A DNA stretch of 64,000 bases from Silene conica (GCA_029255685.2 CM055314.2:4482399-4546398); one strand, 5' to 3'; positions 11,523 through 24,475 are shown, counted from the stretch's first letter. A program made the numbers and translations. Notes: generated from the sequence alone by a model not told the origin.

Positions 11523-14496
11523 TAGGGGTGAGAACCGGTCCAAGACCGGACCGAACCGGACCGGACCGGACCAAAGACCGAACTCAAAAATTTGGTGGAC
11601 CAAAGACCGGACCTAAAACTTTCGGTCTTGGACCGGACCAAACCCAAAATATTTGGTCCGGTCCGGTCTTGGACCGAAATGGACCTAAACTATTTTTTTT
11701 CACTATTTCGTATAAGATAATTACATTTTAATTCCGCTAAATAATATACATTTAAATAGTTAGACGACACTTTTATGAAAATCATTGATACTACTAATTT
11801 ATAATGTATATTGAAGATAAAATCTTATCTATATTAATACCGAATCATTTCTTGCATTTTCCTTCACCCACGTCACCTTAAACATGCCTTTTTCTTTTAT
11901 TTTTCCTTTTTCTTTTAATCAAAAACATGGGACCCACCAAAATACAAATTGATTTAATTCCAATGTAAAAGTAAAAAGTTCACGTTTTCGACAAAAAAAA
12001 TTTATTGATTAGAAACGAATACGGAATTAATTACAACAAAAAAATTTAGTACAGTTTTTTGCAAAAGTATATAATATATAATACTTTAAAATAATAACTA
12101 AAATAAAATACAATGAAATACATGAACTGATACAATTTACAATTTACAACATTGTTACAAAAAATTACAAAATGTATATAAATATATGATTATCTCATTT
12201 TTAATTTATGTTCAATCACATATACCGTTTCAAATGTCATGCGTAATATTTATGTTCAGCCAAAAAAGTTTAAAATTTAAAATTTAAAACTCACCCTAAA
12301 CAAGGCTTTTTCTTTTTTTTTTTTAGAAAACGTGGGACCCGACAAAATATAGATTGATTTAATTTCAATGTAAACGTAAAAAAGTTTACGTTTTCGACAC
12401 AAAATTATTGATTAGAAATGAATACAAAATTAATTACAACAAAAAATTCAATACATATTTTGCATAAGTACATAAATAAAATAAGACGCTTTGTATAATA
12501 TTTATATTGATAATTTTATCAAAATTTTGTTATAATACCAAGTTTAAAGGAAAACAGGTATAATTATAACATGTATTAAGACAATTTAAAAATTGTACGG
12601 GTTAATATTTAAATTGTCTTATAATTAAACTAATAACAATATTTTTAAGTAACCCGTGCATTTTTTGTTATACTTAGACTGTTTTAGTTAATTTTAACAA
12701 GTAACCCGTGCATTTTTGTTATAATATCATGTTAAATTTGTTATAATATTTTGCAACGATAAATAATAAATTACAATAACAACTAAAATAAAATTACAAT
12801 CAAATACATGAACTGATACAATTTACAATCTACAATATTGTTACAAAAAAGTACAAAATGTATATAAGTAACTGATTATCTCATAAATATTCATGTTCAA
12901 TCAAATATATCGGTTCCAATGTCATGCGTAATATTTATGTTCAAAAAGATATATTGTCCTATATCTCATGCATAATATTTGATATTTATATATCGTACTA
13001 ATTTATAATAATATTTTTTAAAAAAATAATATCTTCTATATTTTAATAATTCAACATAACATGAAAATAAAATCTAGAAAACTCGACTAATCCTCCATTG
13101 TCATCGTCATATATATAAGAATAAACTGGATAATGGAAAAAAACCCATGACAAAATACCTAATACCATACCAGTTAAACTAAAAGTTAAAAACACTAATT
13201 TAATTTATTTTATGATAGCAAACGTTTTATGTCAAATGTATTCAATATATTAACATATCTTATCTTTATTAATAAAGAAAAATTTAAAACAAATCTGTGC
13301 ATCAACAACAATGATGAAAAAATTAATTAACGAAAAACCACTTAGGTTTATGTTATGTACATGATTTGTACGTAAGTATTAAAAAGTAACGATGGATTGT
13401 TGGTAAATCGATAAAAGCGGGACACACAACAAAGATGAAATAGTTAAATAACGAGAACCGCCTTGATTTATGTTTAGTACGTAAACGATTTCGTTTATGA
13501 TTTGTACGTAAATATTAAAAATAACGATGGTCGGTACGTAAAGATTAATAAATAATGATTTATGAATAATAATCTTATATGTATAAAACCAATATCATTA
13601 AAATACCAAAAAATTCTAACATAAAACTTCATGGATGAAAATTTAAATTACGGTAAAAAGTAGTTATTCAAGAGTTTATGCGTAAAGCTTCACATAAATA
13701 TTATTTGAAAAAAAACGCTCCAAATATTAAATTAAAAATGCCACGATAAAAAAAATGGGATATTAAAATTGCAAAAGAAAAGTATCATAATAGACACTTA
13801 ACATTCACAAAACACGAGTAATGACGGGCTTTGGGGGCAGTCATATCTTTTTTCTCTGATAACGTAAAAAACTATATTGATCCCTAGATAGAGTAGGACC
13901 AACCTATTTCATTATTTTGAATGAGCTAAGTTGAAACTATCGGCTTTCAAACCATCTCCAAAGAATTCGACATGTTGACAACTCTGATTTATGAGTGAGT
14001 TGTGACGATGAAAAATGCATATATAATGAAGAAAATTTTGAGATTTTTGTATTAACATTTACTTATCATTGTATATTGTAATTCTGTTATGATATTTCAA
14101 ATTTATATTGATTGATTGCGTTTTAATATACTTTAAATATAAACTGTATGTTAATATTACAATATTTTTAGTATATCGGTCATATAAAATTATATTACAA
14201 ATCGAAAATCGAAAATATGACTAATCATTATTCATAAATAACAATAATTGAACCTACAATCCCGTGCAATTTGCACGGGTTTAAAACTAGTGTTAATTTA
14301 ATTCAAAATATTTTAATAATTAGTCTTAAAAAATAAGGACTTTGGTCCATTCGGTCCGGACCAAAATTAACCGGTCTTGTACCGGACCGGACCGAAGACT
14401 AAAACTTGGAAAACTGAGGACCGAGGACCGGACCAAAATAATTCGGTCCAGACCAAATGGTCCGGTCCGGTCTGGACCTAAATTTGCTCACCCCTA
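11523..14496. mobile_element. hAT-type non-autonomous element with GGACC subterminal repeats, containing a Helitron
   Basis: Terminal inverted repeats TAGGGGTGAG (11523) and CTCACCCCTA (ending 14496) are flanked by a perfect 8-bp duplication GGCATAAT (11515-11522, 14497-14504), the hAT signature. Both ends carry dense GGACCGGACC/GGTCCGGTCC repeats (about 11535-11690 and 14340-14475). No transposase is seen. Most of the interior is the Helitron 11828-14290; without it the element is about 510 bp. Confidence 0.85.
11828..14290 (+). mobile_element. Non-autonomous Helitron nested in the hAT element
   Basis: The 5' end is TCTATATTAATACCG after an A (11827). The 3' end is CTAG (14287-14290) before a T, preceded by the hairpin CCCGTGCAATTTGCACGGG. 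Insertion between A and T with TC...CTRR termini and a 3' hairpin is the Helitron rule. No Rep/helicase ORF is present. Inside, fragments resembling the 3' hairpin half (TAACCCGTGCATTTTTGTTA) recur near 12650-12720. Confidence 0.8.
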
Positions 14497-15227
14497 GGCA
14501 TAATTAAGCATAAATAACATTCATTCATGTGCTAAATTTCCCTCGTAAAATATGAAAGTTTATGATAAGGAACGAACACAATCAAATTAAGCATAAATTC
14601 AAACAAGAGTGATTGAGTTCGTTACTTCTATTATGTATTGCAATTTGCACATGATAATTTTATTGCTAAAAACAAGTTTGAAAATCACATCCAATAAATA
14701 TCATGTATTGTATTATACTTAAAGCGTATACTATCTTCCATTATCATTCTTACTATAAGTAGTAGAAATAGGTGTAATCAACTAATCATACTATATATGA
14801 TAACATAAAACGGGTAAGCATGTAGATATATAACATGTATGTAAACAATTCATAAATTGAATATGTGTTACTAATCTCATCAAAATTTATGTAGACGGTA
14901 TACTTAGGGAAAAGTGTAGATAGAGAGGATACTCCGTATATATTATGAGTATATATGAATGACAAGTATGATGCAAACCTGAGTCGGCAAAGAAAAATAA
15001 TAGCATTAGATCTTATGCAAACCTCTCTTTCCTTTCTGCTCAATCGCTTATACAAAGCTGCTTAAACCTCTTTTTCCTTTTTTTTTTTTTATTTTGGTTT
15101 TTTTTTTTTTTGTGTGCTCAATCGGTAAAGACTCATGCTGATAACGTGTTGTGAAACAAAGACAAGAGAGAATTATAGAGAGAAAGTAAGAGAGACAAAA
15201 GTAGGTTCTCATTCCATTATAAGGGTA

Positions 15228-18200
15228 TCAATATATATACTTAAAAGAGGAACTTTTCGAGCGATTTCACTGGTTCAAGTTTTTTGAATTATTTAAGTAA
15301 TTAAAATTATATGATAAAAGAAAAATTATAAATCAAATATTAAAATAAAAATATAGCATATTAAAATATAAAATATTATTTAAATTAAAAAATACTTCTT
15401 ATAGAAGTCTTAGATAATTATATCTCTACTTGATTTCTATAATTATATATGTAAAATTACAAGAGTCTTATCATAATTATAGTTATAGTTATACCTTATA
15501 CTTTTATGTTTATATTATATATATCCATATATTTTCATTCTAAAAATTAGTAATTATCTCTTCACGTCAAATTATTTTTATGTTTTGATTTTTGTTTTAA
15601 ATTATTGTATAACCACATCTCTGTTGTTTCTTTGTCTTGATGTTTACATTTGGTTTAGATTGTTGCATAGCATTGCATTAGTCTACTCATCGGTGTTTTT
15701 CTTTGAATTAGATTATTGTCTAATGAATTTCTAACAAGTCTTATTTATTTAGTATATGTGTAGGCAAATATTCTCATTGAAGACGGACACTATTCGTCAT
15801 AAGTTATTATGCGGTAATTGGTAAATCAAGTGAGAATTAAATGGAGCACTCCATGCGAGCCACAAATCAAGTGGGAATTAAACGGAACATCCAACTTGCC
15901 TTTCTACTCGTGATATTGTGAGATAAACCCTTTTTGTTTTCAGCTTATGACGGATAGTGCACGTTTTCAATGAGACTACCCGATGTATAGGTGAGCACAT
16001 ATTATGATTTGGAATTTGATGAAGATGTAACAATCAGTATTACTCGGATAAGAGTCACTTGAATTTGATGAAGATGTAACAATTAATTATTTAAAGAAAA
16101 AATAAGATTATTTAGAAAAATAAGAAAAGAAATTAGAAGAAGAAGAGGAAATTAGAAGCCACTAATGGCAGGGAAGTAGAAGAAAAGAGAAAAAAAAGAA
16201 GATAATACATAAGAGCATTTTCGTCAAAAAAATTCCGGAAAGTCAATTTAGGTGCAATTTATAACCTGAGAACATTTTAAGGGAATAATTTAATAAAAAA
16301 AATTAAAAGGGAGTTTTTTTAGAAAAGTGGTATATAGGAGGGAGTAATTATTAATTTCCCCTTTTATTTATATACTTAATTTATAACCAAAGTAATAGCA
16401 AATGTAATCACTCTAAAAACAATTATTATCCAACTGATATTTTAATACTATTAAATTATCTTTTTGCTTATAGCAGAGATGAGGCTCGAATGAACACAAT
16501 AAATAAGTAAAAATTGTCAGTAGAGGAAATTGAAACCTTGCCTACATGAAATTTGTAATAACCAACTCTGCTACTTCTTTAAAAATGTCTTCCTACTCAT
16601 ACATATTATACCTTATTTTTTAGGCACGGGTCATGTCCCTGAGGGCTCAAGCGTAGCTTTTCCTCTGTTTTTGATGATCACAAGCATAACCTACCTTCTC
16701 CCAGCCCACTTTACCCTTCGACTTGCCCATTTGTCTCCATCGCGAATGGGAATTTGTGTTAGGTACCAATAAAGAAGGATTAGGAATGTGCTATAATTGA
16801 ATGAAAAATTATGTCTAACTATTACTTCATAATTCATATATAGTACCTACCCCTCAGTCTCAATCTTACTTTGGTTTTTTTAAATTTTCCGACAAATATT
16901 TTAATCAAATGGAAACAAATGACTAGAACATAGATGGAGTATTATTTGGTTAGCGAATTAGAATTGAAATGGTTGAGAAATTTAATCGATTTGGAGATAA
17001 AGTCTCATCGAGCCATTTTATGGGCATGATTTGAAATTTGTTGTGGTTATTTATAACTTGACATTCAACGGAAATTTATAAGACAGAATACTGCTCGTGC
17101 ATCGCACATGCATTAAATAAACTTGGAATTGGAGTTTGACTAGCGTGTTCGTTTAGGACTCAATAGCCGGGTTTGTTCATTAACATTTAGATTAAGTTTT
17201 GTCAGATAAGCTCGGGTATGCGGTATATAATAGAATATAATACTAACGCGTTGTGCTGAACAATTTAATATCCAATTTGAATAGTTTCAAAATTAAATGA
17301 GGTGACTTAATTTCATGTTCTGGGAATAATTCTCTATGATTTATATATGCTCATTATGTTGGTATATAGTTGGTTATAACCGAACCTACAAGTAAAATTT
17401 TGGGCACTGGATTTTCTGTACTTGTGTTAAGCCGTTAAGGTCTCATATTTAGAAATTTTCAAATACCAAAATCGGTAATCTTAACCATTTCTGAAAAATT
17501 TCGGGTAGCAACCAATGCAATTAGCTAGACTCTCCCTTTTAATAATCCTGATTAGAAAATTATGATAAATGGTCACTTAAAATAAGGTACTTTTCTAAAC
17601 AATGCTTTAAAAAAATTGAGTAATGAATATAAAAGAAATTAATTTTGCAGCAATATCACTTTAAAGAAAGTGTTGATTACTATCTTAATAAAGATAATAT
17701 TATTCAGCTATGTTTATAAAAAAACATATAATTAAATTTGCACTAGAACATCAAAATATTATACAAATATAATTGTGATACTACATGTTTTGCACTTGAG
17801 GGCATCTGAATATCAAGATACAATTATTGCACAAGAATTTGACACATTGAAAATTAAATATTACGCAATGTGAAAGCTGGGTTATTTTGGTAAAATAAGA
17901 TTTTGAGTGGACCTTTGTATTATTTCATTGTTTTTATATTTAAAGTATCTAATCTAAAGGCAAAATACAACTGATAAAACAATAGAATTTCAATATAAAG
18001 AAAGATAATAGTATGTTTTAATTCGAGATCTTTTATTGAAATTTGGATTTTCTAACAATATACCACCTTAAATCAAATAAATACGGCTTGGTAAAAAATA
18101 TGGCGCTTCTATTTCAATTTTCAAGAGTAATTACCATGCTTAAAATTTCATGATTTTTCTTAGTTTTTGTACAATATCCCAAAATAAGTTATATAAATAA

Positions 18201-19021
18201 TGAAACTACGGGTAACATATGTAATTAGTCGAGCGAAAAACAGGTCTCTTCTTAATGGGAAATTGATGATAAATTCTTTAAAGCCACTGTTGCGATCTGA
18301 CTCGGGCAACACCAATGCTTGATACTTAAAAAATGAATTTTTGGAGTGATTTCATTGCCTAATGCTTCCGCTTAATACATAATGCAATTTATTTTAAGTA
18401 GATAAAACATCTGATATAAAATAAAATACTATTATTTTTTAAGGATCATATTAGATATAATATACAATTATTTTTTGGAGTTTTCGAGTTTTCTATACAA
18501 TTACCCGTTTACCTCCCGTTGATCTCAGATAATTGCTACACCGCTAATTGCATTAGTGAAATTATACTCTCTTTTAAACTTGAATCCCAGTTATAATTAA
18601 GATTATTAATTTGTCAAATGCTTTGTATACGACTTTTCAAGTTCTTGGGTTATGTTTGAAGAACTTAACTGCATACACAATATAAGATATTATAGAAGAA
18701 AACAATACTCGACTTCGAAATCTAAACAAAATGGATAATTTAATAATATGACATCGAGCAAAAACGATTAACTGGAAATATAATAGTAGTACTTGGCTAC
18801 ACTACTCGGAATAATTTGCATCATGGAGCACCGATTTCGGGTGAAATTTGGAAAATATCGAATTTTCAATAGTCATAAACTGCATAAAAGTGATGATAAA
18901 TCATACGTACTCTTCTATTATAGTATTCATTATAAAAATGTCTTCAAAGCAACAATTTCAAGATAAATATTCAGAAATTATTATTGATATTACCCGGCCA
19001 ACGGCCGGGCATGAAATCTAG
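15228..19021 (+). mobile_element. Non-autonomous Helitron inserted in the 5' LTR of the Copia element
   Basis: The 5' end is TCAATATATATACTTAAAAG at 15228. The 3' end is the hairpin CCCGGCCAACGGCCGGG (18992-19008), then CATGAAATCTAG ending at 19021. Removing 15228-19021 joins AAGGGTA to TATATACATATAC, exactly the uninterrupted sequence of the other LTR at 6853-6872. The insertion is therefore A|T, with no target duplication, as expected. It is 3794 bp with no helicase. A same-family 3' end lies on the minus strand at 54114. Confidence 0.92.
15765..15985. mobile_element. GACGG-type palindromic MITE inside the Helitron
   Basis: ATTCTCATTGAAGACGGACA (left) and GACGGATAGTGCACGTTTTC then AATGAGA (right) are inverted ends. 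The MITE lies within the Helitron 15228-19021, so it was carried with it or entered later. Confidence 0.55.
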
Positions 19022-19129
19022 TATATACATATACAATGAGGTAGAGTTTCCATAAGATAAACCAATCTAAGATATTATAAGATATGGACATCCATATAAT
19101 ATTATATTATAATATTTCATAACACTAAT

Positions 19130-20426
19130 GAAATATTTTGAAATTTTAGATTTTATTAAACTTAAAATTTTAGTTTTGTCACTATAATTTTTTTATTTAG
19201 TCAAATCAAGTTTTAAATCGGATTTTGGGTTATACGGTGGATGGAATGGATTTGGAAAAAAAAATTACGTATTTGCTATATCCCGCACACCATTTTACTC
19301 TTATCCCACACATTTAACCCCTTATTGTCATTACTATCCCTCATTAAAAAACAAAAAAAGTTCTCTCTCCACCCCCTCATCCTCCCAAATCACCGATCAA
19401 CCATCCCCCTCATCGGCAACAACCAACGTGAACCATACAAATGAACAAAATGTTAATTCCCCTTTCCCAAATCCGCAATCGTCTTTAACTACCATTCTCA
19501 ATCACTGTTAACCCATCGCCTATTCTCCACTATTATCCATCATCATTCACCTCGTCCCCTCGCCGAAGTCGTCGTTCATACTCCGTCACTAACGACCCAA
19601 ACACTCTTTACCCATAGTCGTTCGCCATCCGTTGCCAACAACTCCATCGTTATCTACCGTTGTCATTCTCCCTCCGTCGCCAACGAATCCGTCGCTCTTT
19701 ACCATTGTAATTCACACTTTGATGAACTATCCGCGATGGCTTAGATGAAAGTTCATAATTTTTTGGAAACTGATTTGCAGATGGTGGTTTTTTTTAGTGA
19801 TTTCTTAGGGTTTCTCTCACATAGTCTCTCATTGGAGTGGGGGAAATGAAAGGATTAAAATTGGAAAAAATGGGAAAAATGTGTTGGATTTAGTAATTTG
19901 TTGTGTTGGATTTAGCAAGTCCCAAAAATTATAGTGAATTGGGTATGAATTTTTAACGTTTTGGACATGGATCAGAGTTGGTAATGAATAGGTGATTCAT
20001 TAAGTAGTTTGAATGATTTGGACCTTGCAATGCGGGATCTAGTCCCATCCATTGTCATGCCTCGCCGCGTATCACGTTCATAATCCCTGGACTACACTTT
20101 ACGATTACATCGAAACATATCAAGATTCAAGATTTCAAACATTCCAAAACACTTTAAAACATTTGAACATTGCCTATATAACACGATAATATATATATCT
20201 ATCCCTCTTAAAAGAACTTCGTTCTAGAAGTTTACTGGTTTTCAAGGCGACTAACCCACCTACACGGTTTGTGATTGAAAAATTGAGGACCATAAAGTTC
20301 AAGGTAATAAGGTTAGAAAAAATACACATAGATTCAAAAACAAGTAAAATCAAAGGTAATATATCCGATATATGTTCATTTTTCTCTATTTTTTGTCCAT
20401 TGCCTTACATAGGTTTATCTTATATA
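19130..20426. other. Intergenic DNA
   Basis: A pyrimidine-rich stretch at 19255-19720 with repeated CGTCG and CCATC motifs gives short spurious ORFs. I see no gene and no clear element ends apart from the tentative Helitron start at 20198. Confidence 0.4.
20198..20250 (+). mobile_element. Possible Helitron-like 5' end
   Basis: A|TCTATCCCTCTTAAAAGAAC at 20198 resembles the start of the Helitron at 15228 (ATACTTAAAAGAGGAAC). No partner 3' end is found, so this is a weak call. Confidence 0.25.
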
Positions 20427-20622
20427 CTCCCTCTGAATCGGAGTGTTGGTTCTTATTTCCCTTTTGATGTGAGTTTAGTAATGGTTCCTCTTTCCCTTTT
20501 AGTAACTTTTTTGTGGTCCAAAATCAATTCAATGTGGGGTAGGGTGTTTTGTGCGGTCTAAAATTATTTCCTTATTTTTTGTGCAAAAAGCAAAGGGAAC
20601 CAACACTCTGACTCGGAGGGAG
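20427..20622. mobile_element. Stowaway (Tc1/mariner) MITE
   Basis: Inverted repeats CTCCCTCTGAATCGGAGTG and CACTCTGACTCGGAGGGAG extend inward to GTTGGTTC/GGAACCAAC. TA target duplications sit at 20425-20426 and 20623-20624. 196 bp, no coding capacity. Confidence 0.85.
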
Positions 20623-20780
20623 TATTATTTAATACTCGTATTATCCATTACTTCTCCGTACGACTATTAATAAATCGTACCAATAAATAATCTAAACAAT
20701 TTTAAAGTAATTGAATGAAGAGATAATAAAGAGGATCTTAATTGGAGTTGTGATATGAGTATATGACTGAACAATTAGTC

Positions 20781-20962
20781 TCCCTTAAAACGGATATATC
20801 CGTCTTAAATGAAGACGGGTTGAATAGTATCCATTTTTATTAATAAGACAAAAATGAAAAGGATTTGGGAAGAGCAAAAAATTTGTCTTAATTATACAAA
20901 TAGGCATTATTTAATCGGTTTTCACTTTAAGACGGATACTTCTGTTTCTAACGAGAATTTGT
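20781..20962. mobile_element. GACGG-type palindromic MITE
   Basis: CTCCCTTAAAACGGATATAT with TCCGTCTTAAATGAAGACGG at the left; TTTAAGACGGATACTTCTGT and AACGAGAATTTGTG at the right. Confidence 0.55.
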
Positions 20963-21259
20963 GATGACTGAATTGTTGCATGCATGAGTGAATGACCACA
21001 ATATCTTGCGTCGTGCTGCACTGAAATATCAGGTCATAAATATCTCAAAGGCATCGCAAACTTTGAGGTTTGGTATTAAATTAGGTGAATGTCTCTGCTT
21101 TTTTTTTTTTTTTTTTTTTTTTGAAGAGGTGAATGTCTCTCTTTAGTATGTCACTAAGTTTTAATTGTAAAATTATTGGTAGTTTTGAGATAATATTTTA
21201 GTAAATTTTGAGATAAAATTCATTTAAGACGACTAATTAAGATTACAAATAATCTACTA

Positions 21260-21533
21260 CTCCCTCCTCCTCACAAATAATGTCCCATTGTCCATTTCCG
21301 TCTATTTAGCAAGGTGTCCCATTGTCTCTATGTAGTAACTTTTTTTACTTGTTTTTTTACCATTCTGCCCTTACCAAATTCCATTTATTACCCACTCACT
21401 CACCCATTACCCAATAACATAACACACTATCTCCAATCTACCTACCCCTACCCAACCAAAATATTAAACAACTAATATCTCATAAATTTGGTACTTTCCT
21501 AACAATGAGACAATATTTATGGGTAGGAGGGAG
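21260..21533. mobile_element. Stowaway MITE
   Basis: The ends CTCCCTCCTCCTCACAAATA and (reverse) CTCCCTCCTACCCATAAATA have TA on both sides (21258-21259, 21534-21535). AATGTCCCATTGTC is echoed near the right end as GAGACAATATT. Confidence 0.78.
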
Positions 21534-21772
21534 TATAATTTTAGCAAAGTTTTAGGCTGAGTCTTTAAATTCATAACTTAATTTAAGATTTCGGGTGAGT
21601 CTTAATTTCATTATGGAGGGAATTAACATCGATCTCATATTTATCTCTTTTGAAAAGAAAGTAAAGTAATAAAATCCAAAAGTCAATATATAAGGTCTTA
21701 ATACTAAAAAATCTTAGTGAAATCAGTAGGCTCGCCTCTAATATGTGAGAGGTATCTCAATAACGCTATTAA

Positions 21773-22747
21773 GGCCCTGTTCTTTTGGACTTTAAGTCAC
21801 TTAATTTAAGTTCACTTCAGATCCTATAAGTTCAGTTCAGTTCAGTTCAGTTCAGTTCAGTTCCTATAAGTTCAGTTCAGTTCAGATCCTATAAGTTAAG
21901 TTCAGTTCAGTTCCTATAAGTTCAGTTCAGTTCTTATAAGTTCAGTTCAGTTCAGTTCAGTTCAGTTCATATAAGTTCAGTTCAGTTCAGTTCCTATAAG
22001 TTCAGTTCATATAAACTCAATTAAGAAAAGTTGTATACGGAGTAATATTTTTAACAACCGATACAAACATTTTGCTTTAATTATTCGATACACGTCATCT
22101 ATAAAAAACAACTCATTAATAATTTACCCGTCTTTTACTCTTTAATTAATGTCAAACTATCAACCTCGTTAATGCCAAAAAAAAACTACTCATTATAGAC
22201 ACACTCACCCTCACCAATTGCCACTCTCCAATTAATCAACTTCTTCATTACCATTTATTGTTAGAGAAAATAAATGGTTAGAGAAAATTGTAATAGTGAG
22301 TTTTTTTTATCGTAATGTCATCGTAGTATAATGTATTTTAGACTATCTTTTATCAATGTCATATAATAATAATAACAACAACAACAACAACAACAATAAC
22401 AATAATAATAATAATTACAATTATAACAACAACAACAATAATAACAATAATAATAATAATAATAGTTAACTTAAATTAAAATAAAGTTAATTAAGTTTGG
22501 TTTTATAAGTTTAGTTCACTTCATATCCTATAAGTTAAGTCCAGTTCAGATCCTATAAGTTCAGTTCAGTTCAGTTCAGTTCCTATAAGTTCAGTTCAGT
22601 TGCTATAAGTTCAGTTCAGTTCCTATAAGTTCAGTTCAGTTCAGTTCCTATAAGTTCAGTTCAGTTCAGATCCTATAAGTTCAGTTCAGATCCTATAAAT
22701 TCAGTTCAGTTCAGTTCAGTTAAGTTTCAGTCCAAAAGAACAGGGCC
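21773..22747. mobile_element. PIF/Harbinger-type element filled with TTCAG repeats
   Basis: Perfect 19-bp inverted repeats GGCCCTGTTCTTTTGGACT and AGTCCAAAAGAACAGGGCC are flanked by TAA duplications (21770-21772, 22748-22750). Two arrays of (TTCAG)n broken by CCTATAAG (about 21808-22015 and 22500-22720) surround an AT-rich core with (AAC)n/(AAT)n microsatellite at 22366-22465. 975 bp, no transposase. Confidence 0.88.
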
Positions 22748-22750
22748 TAA

Positions 22751-23628
22751 GAGTTCATTTCTCTAAAGTTTTCGTATACTGAGTCTACTAATAATGTGCA
22801 AGTGGATGGTAGAAAGCTGAAGAAAAGTAGGAAATCAGCCAAATTTTAGGAATTGAGGTTATACCAATCTGTTACGATCATTCAAGCATCTACATTTAAT
22901 TTGACTTTGCCTTGGTTGTGTCGGGTTAAATTATCGACATGCAAAATTTAGCGGAATGTTATCGAGTGACAATGTATGAAGAATTAGGTAAGGATCCAAA
23001 TTACATGAACATTGGTGAATTAAGTACTGACATTTTACACTGCAAACAAATCATATATAGAAAGTATAAAAAACAAGTACAAATATATGAACAAACCACA
23101 TCAATGCAAGAATAGAGAAACAACAATGTCTCTTACAACTTCAAATTATACAACACACAAACTCGGTTTTAATTATTAACTTGTCGACCATTGTTAGTTG
23201 GACTTAGGCTCGGTCTGGCCATCTAGATCCAGAATTCGAGATGAAACACCTCTATACGTTTTACTTGTCCAAAACCATAAAGGCTTAAACACAATAAAAG
23301 CGGAGGTTATTGATAAACTTAAATAACTAGTGTTTAAGGAAATTGAAAGTAATACTCATATCAACAAACTGGACTTTCTTTTTGGTAAACACATGATAAG
23401 AATTTCGCAATTAAAAGTGTTTTCTGCGGAGTTGTTAAAATGGGTGATATCTTAAGAAAGTTCTCAGGATACGCATGAATGTAGCCAAAATACGCTAAAA
23501 AACACTTGTGTTAATTTGTGAGCCAAGTATACAGCCCGAAGAGCTACCATATATAACTCATCTGATCCACGTTAGCCGGAGTGTCACGTCCAAGGTTACC
23601 TCTACTTTGATGTTATCAACTTATCATA
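22751..23628. other. Intergenic DNA, nothing recognised
   Basis: No ORF, repeat or structured element could be supported between the PIF-type element and the hAT element at 23637. Confidence 0.5.
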
Positions 23629-23636
23629 ACTACTTT

Positions 23637-24190
23637 TAGACCTGGCAAACAGGTCGGGTCGGGTCGTGTCGGGTTCGTGTTCGTGTCACCATTAAATGGG
23701 TCATAACCCCCTCAACCCTAACCCGACCCAATTAGATAAACGGGTCACATGTATCAACCCTAACCCAATCCATTTATTTTTTCAATAACCCAACCCGACT
23801 TGTGTAACCCATTTAAGTTTTAACAGATCAATTTCGACCCATTAAACCCGTTTAACCCATCCAACCCATATAAATATAATGCATTCAAAATTAAAAGTTA
23901 CAGCAAGAATAGACAATCTTCATATCTTATTTCAAATTCAAAATAACATAACCCGATTATAACCCATTTAGATGAATATATCATAACCTATTTAAATTAG
24001 TGCGTTATTCGTGTCGGGTTGAGGTCTTGCGTGTCGCAAGACCCCAACCCGAACCCGACCCATATAAGTTCGAGGCGTGTTCGTGTCAACCCAATTACGT
24101 AAACGGGTTGAAACAGCTTGACCCGAACCCGCTAATTTCGTGTTGGGTTCGGGTCGTGTGTTCGGGTCGTGTCAATGATTGCCTCCTCTA
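23637..24190. mobile_element. hAT-type non-autonomous element with GGGTCGTGTCGGG repeats
   Basis: The ends TAGACCTGGCAA and (reverse) TAGAGGAGGCAA are inverted repeats, with a perfect 8-bp duplication ACTACTTT (23629-23636, 24191-24198). CGGGTCGGGTCGTGTCGGGT on the left mirrors the GGGTTCGGGTCGTG copies on the right. No transposase. Confidence 0.83.
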
Positions 24191-24281
24191 ACTACTTTCA
24201 CATAAGTCATAACTTACCTAAATTACTAACCAAAAAATCTTCGAAAGAGTTTGATTTATAATAATGAAACAAAGAAAACAC

Positions 24282-24475
24282 AAATTCTTATTTACAACGG
24301 CACTATCCGTCGCAAGCTTGTGACGGATACCGTTTTCTCTCATAAAATACCCACTTTTTCTCTCTTCAAAACACCATTCCTGTGGTCCCCTTTCTCCACT
24401 ACTCATTTTGTATCCATTTTATCTCACAAAATATCCGTCACAAATGGTGACCCGTCGCAAGCAAGACTTACTACA
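24282..24475. mobile_element. GACGG-type palindromic MITE
   Basis: CAAATTCTTATTTACAACGG and CCGTCGCAAGCTTGTGACGG at the left. ATCCGTCACAAATGGTGACC and CGTCGCAAGCAAGACTTACT at the right; the latter also ends the copy near 43405-43470. Confidence 0.6.

Larger units (their letters stand above)
6781..19124 (-). mobile_element. Copia-type LTR retrotransposon, degenerate interior, interrupted by three later insertions
   Basis: LTRs of 184 bp: 6781-6964 and the split copy 15147-15227 plus 19022-19124. Over their full length they differ at one position seen (AATC versus AACC). A 5-bp target duplication CTAAT lies at 6776-6780 and 19125-19129. On the minus strand a purine tract AAGGGGGAG touches the 3' LTR at 6965, and CGTTATCAGCATGAG (15132-15146) touches the 5' LTR as a primer-binding-type site. 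The internal region has no long ORF; an RT active-site-like IIVHVDD can be read on the minus strand near 9655-9675. Repeats fill 9870-11410. Nested inside are a hAT (11523-14496) with a Helitron (11828-14290), and a Helitron in the 5' LTR (15228-19021). Without these the element is about 5.57 kb. Confidence 0.88.
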
